From contig NC_019779.1 in the NCBI RefSeq assembly GCF_000317635.1, forward strand, positions 2,170,001 to 2,234,000: a stretch of 64,000 nucleotides of DNA, given 5' to 3'. This DNA is from Halothece sp. PCC 7418 (GTDB lineage Bacteria; Cyanobacteriota; Cyanobacteriia; Cyanobacteriales; Rubidibacteraceae). The position numbers were made by a program, and so were the translations under genes. The notes beneath the pieces are model-generated. The model saw nothing but the letters and a program-made list of their open reading frames with translations, searched no databases and had not been told where the DNA came from. Positions 19,702-28,544 of the stretch are shown piece after piece. The stretch's first letter is position 1. Each line of letters starts with the position of its first letter.

Positions 19702-19878
19702 TACTCCTTGTCACTAATTATAATTTTAAGTCTAGAGATGTTCTCAATGAACATCCTCCTGATTAAAAAGATCCTTTTCAATGTGATTCTAACAAACCGA
19801 CTCCCCCCACTGCTGCCAAATCGGAGTTGATTGATTTAGAATTTGAGATTAGTCATGTTTCGATCCCAATTGCAGCAG

Positions 19879-21981
19879 TTAACTTAGATCTATGTTCAAG
19901 CCTTCCAAACTCTCAGCATTTTGGTCCAGAGTGAGGGGTTGAGTTGCCCCATCAAGGAACTCTCCATCATCAAAACTCTGACCGCCAAAGGTGATTTGAC
20001 CTCCAGCTACAGCCACTTCTGTGCTACCGTCCTCAAAATTAACAGGGCTCGTCCTCTGAATGGAAGCTAACAGTTCAGCAGTAAGGTTACCCTCACGATC
20101 AAAAATCTCTAACGTTGAGCCATCTCGTTGGTAATCGAATTCACTACTGGTTCCACTAAGATTCACAGTTGCTCCAGAATCTAGGTTATGAGCGCCAGCA
20201 CCAATAGCTATATCAAAAGTGCGAGTGCGGTCTTGAGCTCCGGCAAAATCTATGAAGAATCCCGTGCTAACTGGCACAACATTCGGTGAATTTTCTTGAA
20301 GAATTGTCGTTGTATTGGGTGTTATTTCGCCACTGTCATTTAATCCACCCTTATCATCATTCAAAATTTCACCAGTGGCGGTGGCTACCTCAATGGTTGC
20401 CTTGTCCGAGGGGTTGCTAAGGGTGACATTGAAAAGATCTCGATTTTGGAAGTTCTCACTCTCGATTTCAGGGGTTGTGTCTCCTGCGACTTGAATCGTT
20501 ATGGTTTTGTTGTTTTCTTGAGGAGCAAAGGTCACGCTTCCACTGGGAAACTCGTTTCCTGCAAAGTCATCAGGGTTTACGCCCATTTGACCATCAACGA
20601 CATCTGGCAAAATCGGAGGTTCAACAGCAAACTCAACCTTGGTCTCACTGCTGGTGTTTCCAGAGCGGGTGACCTCAAAGGTAAACGCGGTAAAATCACT
20701 ATTCCCTTCTTGTTTAATCGCATCTAGGGGCGCGATCGCGAGAAAAGTTTCTTCACTAGCAACAATTTCAAAATTATCCGCAGTTAGGGGAGTATCTTGT
20801 GGTGTGGACTCATGAAAGACTTCAATCGTGTTGCCAGGACTTAAGGTGAACTGAGAAACATTAGTAAAAGGCTTCGATAGAGTGGCGAAGACTTCATCGG
20901 CTGTTGCAAAACCTAAACTAGAAGAGATTTGGATAATTTCCGTTGCCACATCGAAATCATTGATTCTATCTTCACCATTATTTTCACCAAAGGCAAAGGT
21001 ATCAATTCCTTCCTCACCAAACAGACTATCATTTCCCGATCCACCATTTAAGACATCATTGCCTAAATTTCCTTGTAGTTGATCATCCCCTCCCAACCCG
21101 TTTAAAGTATCGCTGACGATCGTGCCAAAAATGGTTTCTCCAGTTTCAGTGGCAATTGCGGGAGATTCACCTTGCGGGTTAAAGCCCTCAATCTCGTAAC
21201 CAATATCTGATAAGAGAGCTAAATCAATTTGTGAAGGTAAATTCCGAGTAAAAGGCGCAATAGGATCCATTAACACTTCATTATTGAAAAAGCCTTCTTG
21301 AACATGACTAAGATCCGTTGTCAGTGGAATGGGGCTGCCATTGTTCACACTGAGGCTGTTTACACCGTCAAACAGACTACCTGCACCAATTTCCTCAAAA
21401 ATGGGAGCGGTTCCAATTCCTAAAACGTGCCCGATTTCGTGCAACGCGACGGTGATGAAATCGATACTGCCATTGGGAATGTCATCAGAGGTTTCGGGAG
21501 TGCTATCAAAAAACCACTCGACATCGCTGCCATCGTTAAAAGTGGGAGAGGGCTCAAAAGACATTTCTCCAGCCCAAGGCTCAAAATTGGTGACAGGTCC
21601 AGTGCCACGAAAGTTGTTTGTAATACGCGCCCTAAAAATATCACCACTAGCATCACCCCCTGTGAATCCACCCCGCGCAATGGCTGACCCTGACATTCCG
21701 AAGGGAGGGGATTGAGCACCAACAAAAATCAGCAAATCGTCAATGGGGTCTTGTAATTTAATGAGAGGGGAGTCAGACCCATTTTCAGGGTTGGTGATGG
21801 TAAATTCAATTCCTGCGGGAACGTCAGGAAAATCATCTTCAATGAAAGATTCCCAAATATCTCCTGCAGACTCCAGCGCGTCACGCCGAACTGGATCATC
21901 AAAAAAACCATTAGTGTCGAATCGGAAATCAAATTCGATGTTGAACGAGGAGTTGGAAGACATCTCAGTAATTACTGGCAA
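19879..21981 (-). CDS. Secreted RTX metalloprotease with Calx-beta domain
   Basis: 700 residues, acidic, no N-terminal signal peptide. Zinc site: VALHEIGHVLGIG at residues 179-190 gives HExxHxxG. The usual third ligand position (191) is Thr, so H226 in DLSHVQEG is the likely third ligand, with a Met-turn in VLMDP at 238. This is a leishmanolysin-like arrangement within matrixin-type proteases. Residues 296-327 are RTX nonapeptides (GGDDQLQGNLGNDVLNGGSG), about 415-545 a Calx-beta domain ending LNDD, and the C-terminus another beta domain. The RTX and C-terminal layout suggests type I secretion and Ca2+-dependent folding outside the cell. An internal ATG at 21963 is an alternative start. Confidence 0.8.
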   Translation of the reverse strand: MPVITEMSSNSSFNIEFDFRFDTNGFFDDPVRRDALESAGDIWESFIEDDFPDVPAGIEFTITNPENGSDSPLIKLQDPIDDLLIFVGAQSPPFGMSGSAIARGGFTGGDASGDIFRARITNNFRGTGPVTNFEPWAGEMSFEPSPTFNDGSDVEWFFDSTPETSDDIPNGSIDFITVALHEIGHVLGIGTAPIFEEIGAGSLFDGVNSLSVNNGSPIPLTTDLSHVQEGFFNNEVLMDPIAPFTRNLPSQIDLALLSDIGYEIEGFNPQGESPAIATETGETIFGTIVSDTLNGLGGDDQLQGNLGNDVLNGGSGNDSLFGEEGIDTFAFGENNGEDRINDFDVATEIIQISSSLGFATADEVFATLSKPFTNVSQFTLSPGNTIEVFHESTPQDTPLTADNFEIVASEETFLAIAPLDAIKQEGNSDFTAFTFEVTRSGNTSSETKVEFAVEPPILPDVVDGQMGVNPDDFAGNEFPSGSVTFAPQENNKTITIQVAGDTTPEIESENFQNRDLFNVTLSNPSDKATIEVATATGEILNDDKGGLNDSGEITPNTTTILQENSPNVVPVSTGFFIDFAGAQDRTRTFDIAIGAGAHNLDSGATVNLSGTSSEFDYQRDGSTLEIFDREGNLTAELLASIQRTSPVNFEDGSTEVAVAGGQITFGGQSFDDGEFLDGATQPLTLDQNAESLEGLNIDLS

Positions 21982-22278
21982 TGAACAATCGCTTGAAGCT
22001 CACCCTTTTCAGGAGAACTAAAGCAACCCAATTGTAACTCTCTTCTATCACCGTTGAAGCGTTAAAAATTTGCCGATTTGATCTGAGAATCAACCTGCTA
22101 TAGCAAGCCTGATCGTTGCTCCCAACCCCCAGATCTATGATGATATAGTGCTACTTGAAAAGGGAAAAGGGAATCCAGGAGTGGGTTTCTAGATTTTTAT
22201 CTGTCCTCCCCCGACTCAGTAATGCTATGTATAGCGCTACAAAATCAGGTTAGGACATTCCAAAATGTTGAAATTCAC
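21982..22278. other. Intergenic region with no gene found
   Basis: Part of the 471 bp gap between the metalloprotease and hemE. It contains short near-repeats of TATAGTGCTAC/TATAGCGCTAC at about 22145 and 22232, but no ORF or RNA gene that I can support. Confidence 0.35.
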
Positions 22279-22420
22279 CTATACCGTTTCCTAGTTGGTT
22301 GAGGTAGAAAGCGAGTCGGTGGATGTTCATGGTTCATGGTTCATGGTTCGTGGTTCATTGATTAAAAACCAACAAATAACAAAGAACGAAGAACAAAGAA
22401 CAAAGAACCAAAATTTAGAA
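22279..22420. repeat. Dispersed intergenic repeat, copy B (about 142 bp)
   Basis: The same sequence as 1631-1788 with fewer AAAGAAC-type heptamers and one extra ATGGTTC unit. It lies 32 bp beyond the hemE stop. Confidence 0.8.
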
Positions 22421-22452
22421 GTGAGGTTTAACTGGAGCTCCGACGGCGCATT

Positions 22453-23499
22453 TTAAACGGTGGCTTGTTTGGCGACTTCAAAGAAATGTCTCACATTATC
22501 TTCGGGTGTTCCGGGTAAAACCCCATGACCTAAATTAAGGATATGTCCGCGATTCTCTCCTTTGCGAATTGTTTCTAAAACGCGATCGCGAATCAAATCT
22601 TGTGACCCAAATAAAACACCTGGATCAATATTGCCTTGAACTTTGGTCTCTTGTCCAATCCGTTGTCTGGCTTCAGCCAAATCAACCGTCCAGTCTAGGC
22701 TAATGATATCAAAGCCCGTTTTTGCCATCCGTTCTAAAACACCAGCACTTCCGCTAATATAGAGAATTAAAGGCGTATCGGGATGGGTTTGTTTAACCGC
22801 TTCTACCACTTGTTTTTGATAAGGTAGGGCAAAGATTTCGTAATCTTGAGGAGAGAGTTGACCCGCCCAAGAATCAAACATTTGGACGACTTGTGCGCCA
22901 CAGTCAATTTGATAACGGACATAACGCGCGATCGAGTCCGCAACTTTGCTTAAGAATTGATGCAATAATTGCGGTTCTTTGAATGCCATCCCTTTAATGT
23001 TGGCATAATTTTTTGATGTTCTCCCTTCAATCGCATACGCGCCTAATGTCCAGGGTGCGCCGACAAAGCCTAAAACTGTGGATTGATTCCCTACTTCTTC
23101 TCGTAATGACTTGAGAATGGTTTTAATAAACGGAAGCGATTCTTCTGGATCTAGGGGACGCATTTGATCCACTTGTTCTTGCGTCCGAATCGGGGGATCA
23201 ATCACGGGACCTTTGCTTTCTACAATATCAAAGTCAATGCCCATTCCAGGTAATGGGGTGAGAATATCAGAAAAGAGAATCACACCATCGGGTTGAAACG
23301 CGCGCCAAGGTTGTAGGGAGATTTCAATGGCGAGGTCTGGATTTTCCGAACGTTCGCGGAAACTGGGGTATTTTTCTCTTAAATCACGGTATTCTTTCAT
23401 GTATCGTCCCGCTTGACGCATCATCCACACGGGTGGACGTGATACACTTTCTCCACGGGCAACTTTTAATAAAGAAGGAAGTTCACTCTGACTTACCAT
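22453..23499 (-). CDS. hemE: Uroporphyrinogen decarboxylase
   Basis: 348 residues, full length. It removes the four acetate carboxyls of uroporphyrinogen III to give coproporphyrinogen III, the common precursor of heme, chlorophyll and bilins. Signatures: [17 protein letters not shown] near the N-terminus, [33 protein letters not shown] and [15 protein letters not shown] at the C-terminus. It is monocistronic as far as can be seen and feeds the pigment pathways represented by chlH and apcABC. Confidence 0.96.
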   Translation of the reverse strand: MVSQSELPSLLKVARGESVSRPPVWMMRQAGRYMKEYRDLREKYPSFRERSENPDLAIEISLQPWRAFQPDGVILFSDILTPLPGMGIDFDIVESKGPVIDPPIRTQEQVDQMRPLDPEESLPFIKTILKSLREEVGNQSTVLGFVGAPWTLGAYAIEGRTSKNYANIKGMAFKEPQLLHQFLSKVADSIARYVRYQIDCGAQVVQMFDSWAGQLSPQDYEIFALPYQKQVVEAVKQTHPDTPLILYISGSAGVLERMAKTGFDIISLDWTVDLAEARQRIGQETKVQGNIDPGVLFGSQDLIRDRVLETIRKGENRGHILNLGHGVLPGTPEDNVRHFFEVAKQATV

Positions 23500-23598
23500 A
23501 GATGATATTATCTGAAATTTTTTAACGCATCCGTTAGCTTATCATTTTGTTTTTGGGATTGGTGAGAACGTCCTGAAAAATGCAAAAATCTGATATGT

Positions 23599-23668
23599 TA
23601 TTAGTTATTGGTTATTAGTTATTCGTTCATTGTTCTTTGTTGACTGGTAACTGGTCACTGGTCACTGT
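23599..23668. repeat. Heptamer tandem repeats (STRR)
   Basis: TTAGTTATTGGTTATTAGTT followed by ACTGGTA/ACTGGTC-type heptamers, in the spacer upstream of the cpcF-like gene. Confidence 0.7.
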
Positions 23669-23697
23669 ATTTTTATTGAACCTTGTCAGAATCTTTA

Positions 23698-24288
23698 ATG
23701 CAAGCGGTTGAAAAAGCCAGTTCCTCGGAAGAGTTGGTGAAAGCAGTATGGGCGTTGAGTCGCAGTCAATCAGAAGCTGCGATTCCTATGCTGATTAAAG
23801 TGTTAGGATTTAATAATCCTGGGGCTGCGATCGCGGCGGTGGAAGGATTAGTCCAGTTAGGGGATGTTGCGGTTCCCACCCTCATTCGCGACCTTGATGG
23901 TTATGATTATGGGGCGAGGGCATGGGCAATTCGAGCGTTATCGCGGATTGCAAACCCAGAAGCGTTAGAAATTTTATTGGATGCAGCCACCAGCGATTTT
24001 TCCCTCAGTGTGCGTCGGGGGGCTGCAAAAGGGTTAGGAGAGTTACGCTGGGATGTCTTGCCTTCAGATGCCAGAGAGACGGCGCAGAGAAAGGTTTTGG
24101 AGACCCTGAAGACTGTTGCAACGGATGAGGAATGGATTGTTCGCTATGCTGCGATTGTGGGGTTAGAGTCGCTGGCGAAACAGGTGTTTACAGCAGAGAT
24201 TCAGGACTATTTAAAGCAACGACAGGAAGCAGAATTAGATTTAACCGCGCGATCGCGCACTGAATTGGCTTTGCAAAAACTGAAATAA
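23698..24288 (+). CDS. cpcF: CpcF-like phycobilin lyase subunit (HEAT-repeat)
   Basis: 196 residues from the ATG at 23698 (a TTG at 23683 adds five). It is built of HEAT/PBS-lyase repeats: GFNNPGAAIAAVEGLVQLGD, DYGARAWAIRALSRIANPEA, then SLSVRRGAAKGLGELRW. These match the CpcF subunit of the CpcE/CpcF lyase, which attaches phycocyanobilin to the phycocyanin alpha chain. CpcE and the cpc operon are not in this window, so a paralogous lyase or an NblB-like role cannot be excluded. Confidence 0.7.
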   Translation: MQAVEKASSSEELVKAVWALSRSQSEAAIPMLIKVLGFNNPGAAIAAVEGLVQLGDVAVPTLIRDLDGYDYGARAWAIRALSRIANPEALEILLDAATSDFSLSVRRGAAKGLGELRWDVLPSDARETAQRKVLETLKTVATDEEWIVRYAAIVGLESLAKQVFTAEIQDYLKQRQEAELDLTARSRTELALQKLK

Positions 24289-24343
24289 ATGGCTCGCCAC
24301 AAACTTTTGTTCTATCATACCTTGACTCAGCAACGCCTCGAAC

Positions 24344-25015
24344 TTAATTCTCGATCAGAAATTGTCCATCTTCTCCTAAAGCTGGATAAGGCTTTCCCGC
24401 TTCATCATACATCGCTGCTAAATCAGGATAAGCCCACTGGAATAAAATGCGATCATAGGTTTCTGGATCAAAAGAGGGTTGATTATACTGTCCCGCAGCC
24501 AGTCGCTGTCGTTGTGCTTCAAATAGAATCACTGCTGCTGCAACAGAAACATTTAAAGACTGTACCATTCCGAACATGGGAATATAAATCGCTTGATCCA
24601 CCAGTGAGATGGCTTCTTCACTAACGCCCCACTTTTCCGCACCGAGAAGAATGCAAGTGGGTTGAGTGTAGTCGGGTTGGCGATAATCAACTGCATTCTC
24701 TGTCAGATGGGCTGCGTAGATGGTATGGTTTTGGTTTTTGAGATGACCAATGGCTGTTTTTAAGTCGGGATGGGTGTGAATATCCACCCATTTCTGACTT
24801 CCTTTTGCGGTTTCACTAAAAGCGGGAACATCTCCTTCTGTATAAACGCCATGAGCAGAAAAGACCCCAACCGCATCACAAGTGCGAATAATTGCCGAAA
24901 AGTTGTGGGGTTTATGGACATCCTCCAACAAGACCGTTAAATCTGTCTGTCGTCGGTTCAAAACTTCGCGGAGTCGGTGATAACGTCGAGGAAGCACTGG
25001 TTTCATTTCACCCAT
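24344..25015 (-). CDS. trmH: tRNA (guanosine(18)-2'-O)-methyltransferase, SpoU family
   Basis: 223 residues from the ATG at 25015 (25006 is also possible; the TTG at 25030 is unlikely). The order matches TrmH: RRYHRLREVLNRRQTDLTVL, then VHKPHNFSAIIRTCDAVGVF (motif 1 with the catalytic Arg), LLGAEKWGVSEEA (motif 2) and IPMFGMVQSLNVSVAAAVIL (motif 3 with the SAM knot). It methylates the ribose of G18 in tRNA. It is divergent from nnr with start codons only 14 bp apart, so the two promoters must overlap each other's 5' regions. Confidence 0.92.
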   Translation of the reverse strand: MGEMKPVLPRRYHRLREVLNRRQTDLTVLLEDVHKPHNFSAIIRTCDAVGVFSAHGVYTEGDVPAFSETAKGSQKWVDIHTHPDLKTAIGHLKNQNHTIYAAHLTENAVDYRQPDYTQPTCILLGAEKWGVSEEAISLVDQAIYIPMFGMVQSLNVSVAAAVILFEAQRQRLAAGQYNQPSFDPETYDRILFQWAYPDLAAMYDEAGKPYPALGEDGQFLIEN

Positions 25016-25029
25016 AACGGGAGTTAACA

Positions 25030-26589
25030 ATGAGTCATCAAATCTCTACAGATCCTATTGAACACTTTGTGGTCACTGCAACGCAAATGGCAGCGATCGA
25101 GCAACGGATTTTTGCTGCGGGAATGCCAGTGGCTGCACTGATGGAAAAAGCAGCAGGGCTGGTCACACAGCGCGTTATCGAATTATATCCCCCATCCGAG
25201 ATTACTAAAGTGGGCATCTTGGTCGGACCGGGGCATAATGGTGGCGATGCAACGGTAGTGGGGCGAGAGTTACATTGCCAAGGATATCAGGTTTGTCTGT
25301 ATCGCCCGTTACAGAAGGCAAAAGAATTAACCCAAGCCCATCTCAATTATGTACAAAGTTTGGGCATTCCCATGGTTGAGGATGTAAAAGGTTTAGCCAA
25401 CTGTGATTTGATTGTTGACGGTTTATTTGGCTTTGGGATGACTCGCCCTTTAGAAGGAAACTTAGCGGATGCTGTAGAAACGATTAATCAATGGTCTATA
25501 CCAGTGGTAAGCATTGATATCCCCTCTGGACTGCATACGGATACAGGAGAGGTTTTAGGGACAGCGATTGAGGCAAATTATAGCTTTTGTTTGGGGTTAT
25601 GGAAACGGGCGTTTTTCCAAGATTCTGCTTTAGCTTATTTAGGAAAGACAGAAAGAATTGATTTTGGTGTCTCTTTGGCTGATGTACAAGCTGTGGTGTC
25701 TGAGGATGCAGTTGTGAAGCAGATGACTGTTGATTTCGCGCGATCGCTGCTTCCGCTTCCTCGTCCGCTTGTCACTCATAAGTATAAACAAGGACATTTG
25801 CTGATCATTGCGGGATCGCGCCAATATGCAGGCGGAGTGATTTTAACGGGTTTAGGCGCACGGGCGAGTGGGGTGGGAATGGTCAGTATTGCAGCACCCG
25901 CTTCCTTAAAACCGATGCTGGTAACTCATCTTCCTGAAGCATTAATTATTGATTGTCCTGAAACCGAAAATGGGGCAATTGCTGAACTTCCTGAAATTGC
26001 GCGACAGTGGAACAAGTATAGCGCGATCGCGCTAGGTCCTGGATTAACCTTAGAAGCGAAAGCCCTTATCCCCCCCATTTTAGAAGCAACAAGCCCTTTA
26101 ATCCTTGATGCCGATGGACTCAACGCCCTCGCTCAATTAGACCTCAAAACGGCTCTAAAACCCCGTTCAGAGACAACAATCCTCACCCCTCACCCTGGGG
26201 AGTTTCGACGACTGTTTCCAGACTTGACAGCCAATTCTTACCATCCCATAGAAACTGTTCCCACAGCAGCCCAAGAAACCAGCGCGGTTATTCTTTTAAA
26301 AGGGGCAAGAACTGTTATTGCCAGTCCTGATGAAACTTGGGTGATTCCTGAAAGTACCCCAGCCCTAGCCAGAGGGGGAAGTGGCGATGTCCTCACTGGA
26401 TTATTAGGGGGATTAATCGCACAAAATCCTAACCAGCAACCCATCTCTCCCGCGCAACTAACGACCACAGCAGCCGTTTGGCACGCCCAAGCTGGTATCA
26501 AAGCCAGTCTGGATCATAGCGATCTTGGTGTTGATGCCTTTACCCTTACCCAATATTTAACCCAGTTCCCTGCTAGCAGTGACCAGTGA
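25030..26589 (+). CDS. nnr: Bifunctional NAD(P)H-hydrate epimerase/dehydratase
   Basis: 519 residues. The N-terminal about 220 residues are the YjeF epimerase domain (VGPGHNGGDATVVGRELHCQ; IDIPSGLHTDTGE). The C-terminal domain is the ADP-dependent NAD(P)HX dehydratase (GSRQYAGGVILTGLGARASG; LTPHPGEFRRL; ARGGSGDVLTGLLGG). Together they repair hydrated NAD(P)H. The last three codons and the stop (S-D-Q-stop) lie inside a heptamer repeat (GTGACCA units), so the C-terminus has been reshaped by repeat expansion. Confidence 0.94.
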   Translation: MSHQISTDPIEHFVVTATQMAAIEQRIFAAGMPVAALMEKAAGLVTQRVIELYPPSEITKVGILVGPGHNGGDATVVGRELHCQGYQVCLYRPLQKAKELTQAHLNYVQSLGIPMVEDVKGLANCDLIVDGLFGFGMTRPLEGNLADAVETINQWSIPVVSIDIPSGLHTDTGEVLGTAIEANYSFCLGLWKRAFFQDSALAYLGKTERIDFGVSLADVQAVVSEDAVVKQMTVDFARSLLPLPRPLVTHKYKQGHLLIIAGSRQYAGGVILTGLGARASGVGMVSIAAPASLKPMLVTHLPEALIIDCPETENGAIAELPEIARQWNKYSAIALGPGLTLEAKALIPPILEATSPLILDADGLNALAQLDLKTALKPRSETTILTPHPGEFRRLFPDLTANSYHPIETVPTAAQETSAVILLKGARTVIASPDETWVIPESTPALARGGSGDVLTGLLGGLIAQNPNQQPISPAQLTTTAAVWHAQAGIKASLDHSDLGVDAFTLTQYLTQFPASSDQ

Positions 26590-26625
26590 CCAGTGACTAA
26601 TGACTAATGACCAATGACTAATGAC
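26577..26625. repeat. Heptamer tandem repeats overlapping the nnr stop
   Basis: Units of AGTGACC, ACTAATG and ACCAATG run from the last codons of nnr into the spacer before clpR. Confidence 0.75.
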
Positions 26626-26688
26626 AAGTAAGTTAAGATAGGTTTACAGAATGTAAGAGAAAAAGCCCTTCTGGATTAAGAAGAAAAC

Positions 26689-27375
26689 ATGAACTCACCG
26701 ATTGAAGCTGTGCAAGCCCCTTATTATGGAGGCGGAAACACTCGCACCCCTCCACCTGATTTACCCTCTCTTTTATTAAAAGAACGCATTGTTTATTTAG
26801 GTTTACCTCTGGTCTCCCCTGATGAGTATAAAGAACAACTGGGGATTGACGTGACAGAATTGATTATCGCGCAGTTGCTGTACTTGCAATTTGAAGATCG
26901 GGAAAAACCGATTTATATGTACATCAACTCCACTGGAACCTCTTGGTATGGTGGAGAATCCATTGGTTTTGAAACCGAAGCCTTTGCTATTTGCGACACC
27001 ATCAATTACATCGCACCGCCAGTCAATACCATCTGTATTGGTCAAGCAATGGGAACCGCAGCGATGATTCTTTCTTCGGGAACGAAAGGCTATCGCGCTA
27101 GCCTTCCCCACGCTACGATTATTCTTAATCAACCGCGTCAGGGCGCACAGGGACAAGCCACGGATATTCAAATTCGGGCAAAAGAAGTTTTAGCGAATAA
27201 ACAAGCGATGTTGGAGATCTTGTCGAAAAATACAGGTCAACCTGCGGAAAAAATTGCCAAAGACTCCGACCGAATGTTCTATCTCAGTCCACAAGAAGCC
27301 AAAGAATATGGACTGATTGATCGCGTTCTCGAAAGCACGAAAGAACTACCTTCTACAGCAGGAGTTCTCAGTTAA
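26689..27375 (+). CDS. clpR: ClpR, catalytically inactive Clp protease subunit
   Basis: 228 residues with ClpP fold motifs. The catalytic Ser of GxAASMG is Gly122 (IGQAMGTAAMILSSG), and the catalytic His of MIHQP is Asn147 (IILNQP). The Asp region (DSDRMFYLS) is kept. An insertion, STGTSWYGGESIGFETEAFA, sits at the handle region. In cyanobacteria and plastids ClpR forms mixed rings with ClpP3 and is essential as a structural subunit. It is the first gene of a two-gene operon with clpP3, 81 bp downstream. Confidence 0.93.
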   Translation: MNSPIEAVQAPYYGGGNTRTPPPDLPSLLLKERIVYLGLPLVSPDEYKEQLGIDVTELIIAQLLYLQFEDREKPIYMYINSTGTSWYGGESIGFETEAFAICDTINYIAPPVNTICIGQAMGTAAMILSSGTKGYRASLPHATIILNQPRQGAQGQATDIQIRAKEVLANKQAMLEILSKNTGQPAEKIAKDSDRMFYLSPQEAKEYGLIDRVLESTKELPSTAGVLS

Positions 27376-27456
27376 TATTAACTGAGTCCCTCCCTCAGGA
27401 ATCATTGACTCTAACCATCCCTATCCGTAACGAATTAAGAACAAAGGACAAAGTTT

Positions 27457-28059
27457 ATGCCCATTGGTGTACCTAGAGTTCCCTATCAGATGCCCGGTCA
27501 ACCCTACAGTGATTGGGTGAATATTTATGATCGTCTCTATCGGGAACGCATTATTTTCCTCGGTCGCGGAATCAACGATAGTTTAGCGAACCAAGTAATC
27601 GCGGTCATGCTTTACCTCGATTCTGAAGACCCCAGCAAACCGATTTATCTTTACATTAATTCCCCTGGTGGTTCTGTGAGTGCAGGCATGGCAATTTATG
27701 ACACCATGCAGCATATTAAATCAGAAGTCGTCACCATTTGTGTCGGAATTGCAGCGTCGATGGGGGCGTTTCTCTTATCTGCTGGGACAAAAGGCAAACG
27801 TCTTGCACTTCCTCACTCTCGGATTATGATTCACCAACCGATGGGAGGCACACAAGGAAGACGACAAGCCACGGATATTGAAATTGAAGCGAGAGAAATT
27901 CTTCGTATTCGTGAACAACTTGACAAAATCATGGCAGAGAATACGGGTCAAACCATCGAGAGAATCAAAAAAGATACAGATCGTGATTACTTTATGTCTG
28001 CTGAAGAAGCCAAGGAATATGGCATCATCGATCGCGTGATTGAGGACAAAAGCGTCTAA
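27457..28059 (+). CDS. clpP: ATP-dependent Clp protease proteolytic subunit ClpP3
   Basis: 200 residues with the full triad: Ser in [16 protein letters not shown], His in [10 protein letters not shown], Asp in [11 protein letters not shown]. It has no cleavable propeptide beyond a short proline-rich start. Pairing with the upstream clpR identifies it as the ClpP3 type, which forms the ClpP3/R core that works with ClpC. The gene ends 25 bp before a strong hairpin shared with the convergent frp gene. Confidence 0.93.
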   Translation: MPIGVPRVPYQMPGQPYSDWVNIYDRLYRERIIFLGRGINDSLANQVIAVMLYLDSEDPSKPIYLYINSPGGSVSAGMAIYDTMQHIKSEVVTICVGIAASMGAFLLSAGTKGKRLALPHSRIMIHQPMGGTQGRRQATDIEIEAREILRIREQLDKIMAENTGQTIERIKKDTDRDYFMSAEEAKEYGIIDRVIEDKSV

Positions 28060-28083
28060 AACGACTCTGATGTCGATTGGTCA

Positions 28084-28113
28084 GTAGAGGGTAGCCTCAG
28101 GGTTACCTTCTAC
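28084..28113. terminator. Hairpin between convergent clpP and frp
   Basis: A 13-bp stem with two G-U pairs (arms 28084-28096 and 28101-28113, loop TCAG) spans the frp stop codon. There is no U-tract on either strand, so it may act as a bidirectional transcript end or stability element. Confidence 0.5.
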
Positions 28114-28436
28114 ATCCGTCCTAAAGCCTTTAACTTCGAGATTTTATCACTGCTTAAACCATCGAGTTCTTCTAAACTCAGCCATCCTTCTTTCACCAGT
28201 TGGGAAAAAACAAAGATTAACACTGACTCGCGATCGTCATATTTACCATCAAGTTCATGTCGCTTGGAACTGAGAAAATCATGTAAACGCCACATATCAT
28301 CGAGACTTGTGATTGAGGCACTGGCAGAACGCACAGTTTCGATCAGAGTTTCTATTTCGCGCGATCGCGCTTTTTCTAAAGCAACCTGAGCAATTTCTTT
28401 TTCTACACTAGACCACTGATTTTCCGTCGTTGACAT
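28110..28436 (-). CDS. frp: Fluorescence recovery protein
   Basis: 108 residues, the family's size. FRP binds the C-terminal domain of red, active orange carotenoid protein and speeds its return to the orange state, ending phycobilisome quenching. The signature block is present: DDMWRLHDFLSSKRHELDGK, then YDDRESVLIFVFSQLVKEG. In cyanobacteria frp usually lies directly downstream of ocp on the same strand. Here the order and strand are kept, but a tnpB element separates the two, so frp may depend on its own or an element-derived promoter. Confidence 0.93.
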   Translation of the reverse strand: MSTTENQWSSVEKEIAQVALEKARSREIETLIETVRSASASITSLDDMWRLHDFLSSKRHELDGKYDDRESVLIFVFSQLVKEGWLSLEELDGLSSDKISKLKALGRM

Positions 28437-28544
28437 GATCCCATCTAAAGTTTAAGTGAATCTATAGCTTATCAAACCGATCTGAAACTGTCTATGGTTT
28501 CAATTAGAATCCCAAATGAATCAATCGAAAAAAAGGAGCATTCT

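Noticed and set aside
26689-27375. ClpR active-site loss as a novelty
   Set aside because: Catalytically inactive ClpR paired with ClpP3 is the normal state in cyanobacteria and plastids.
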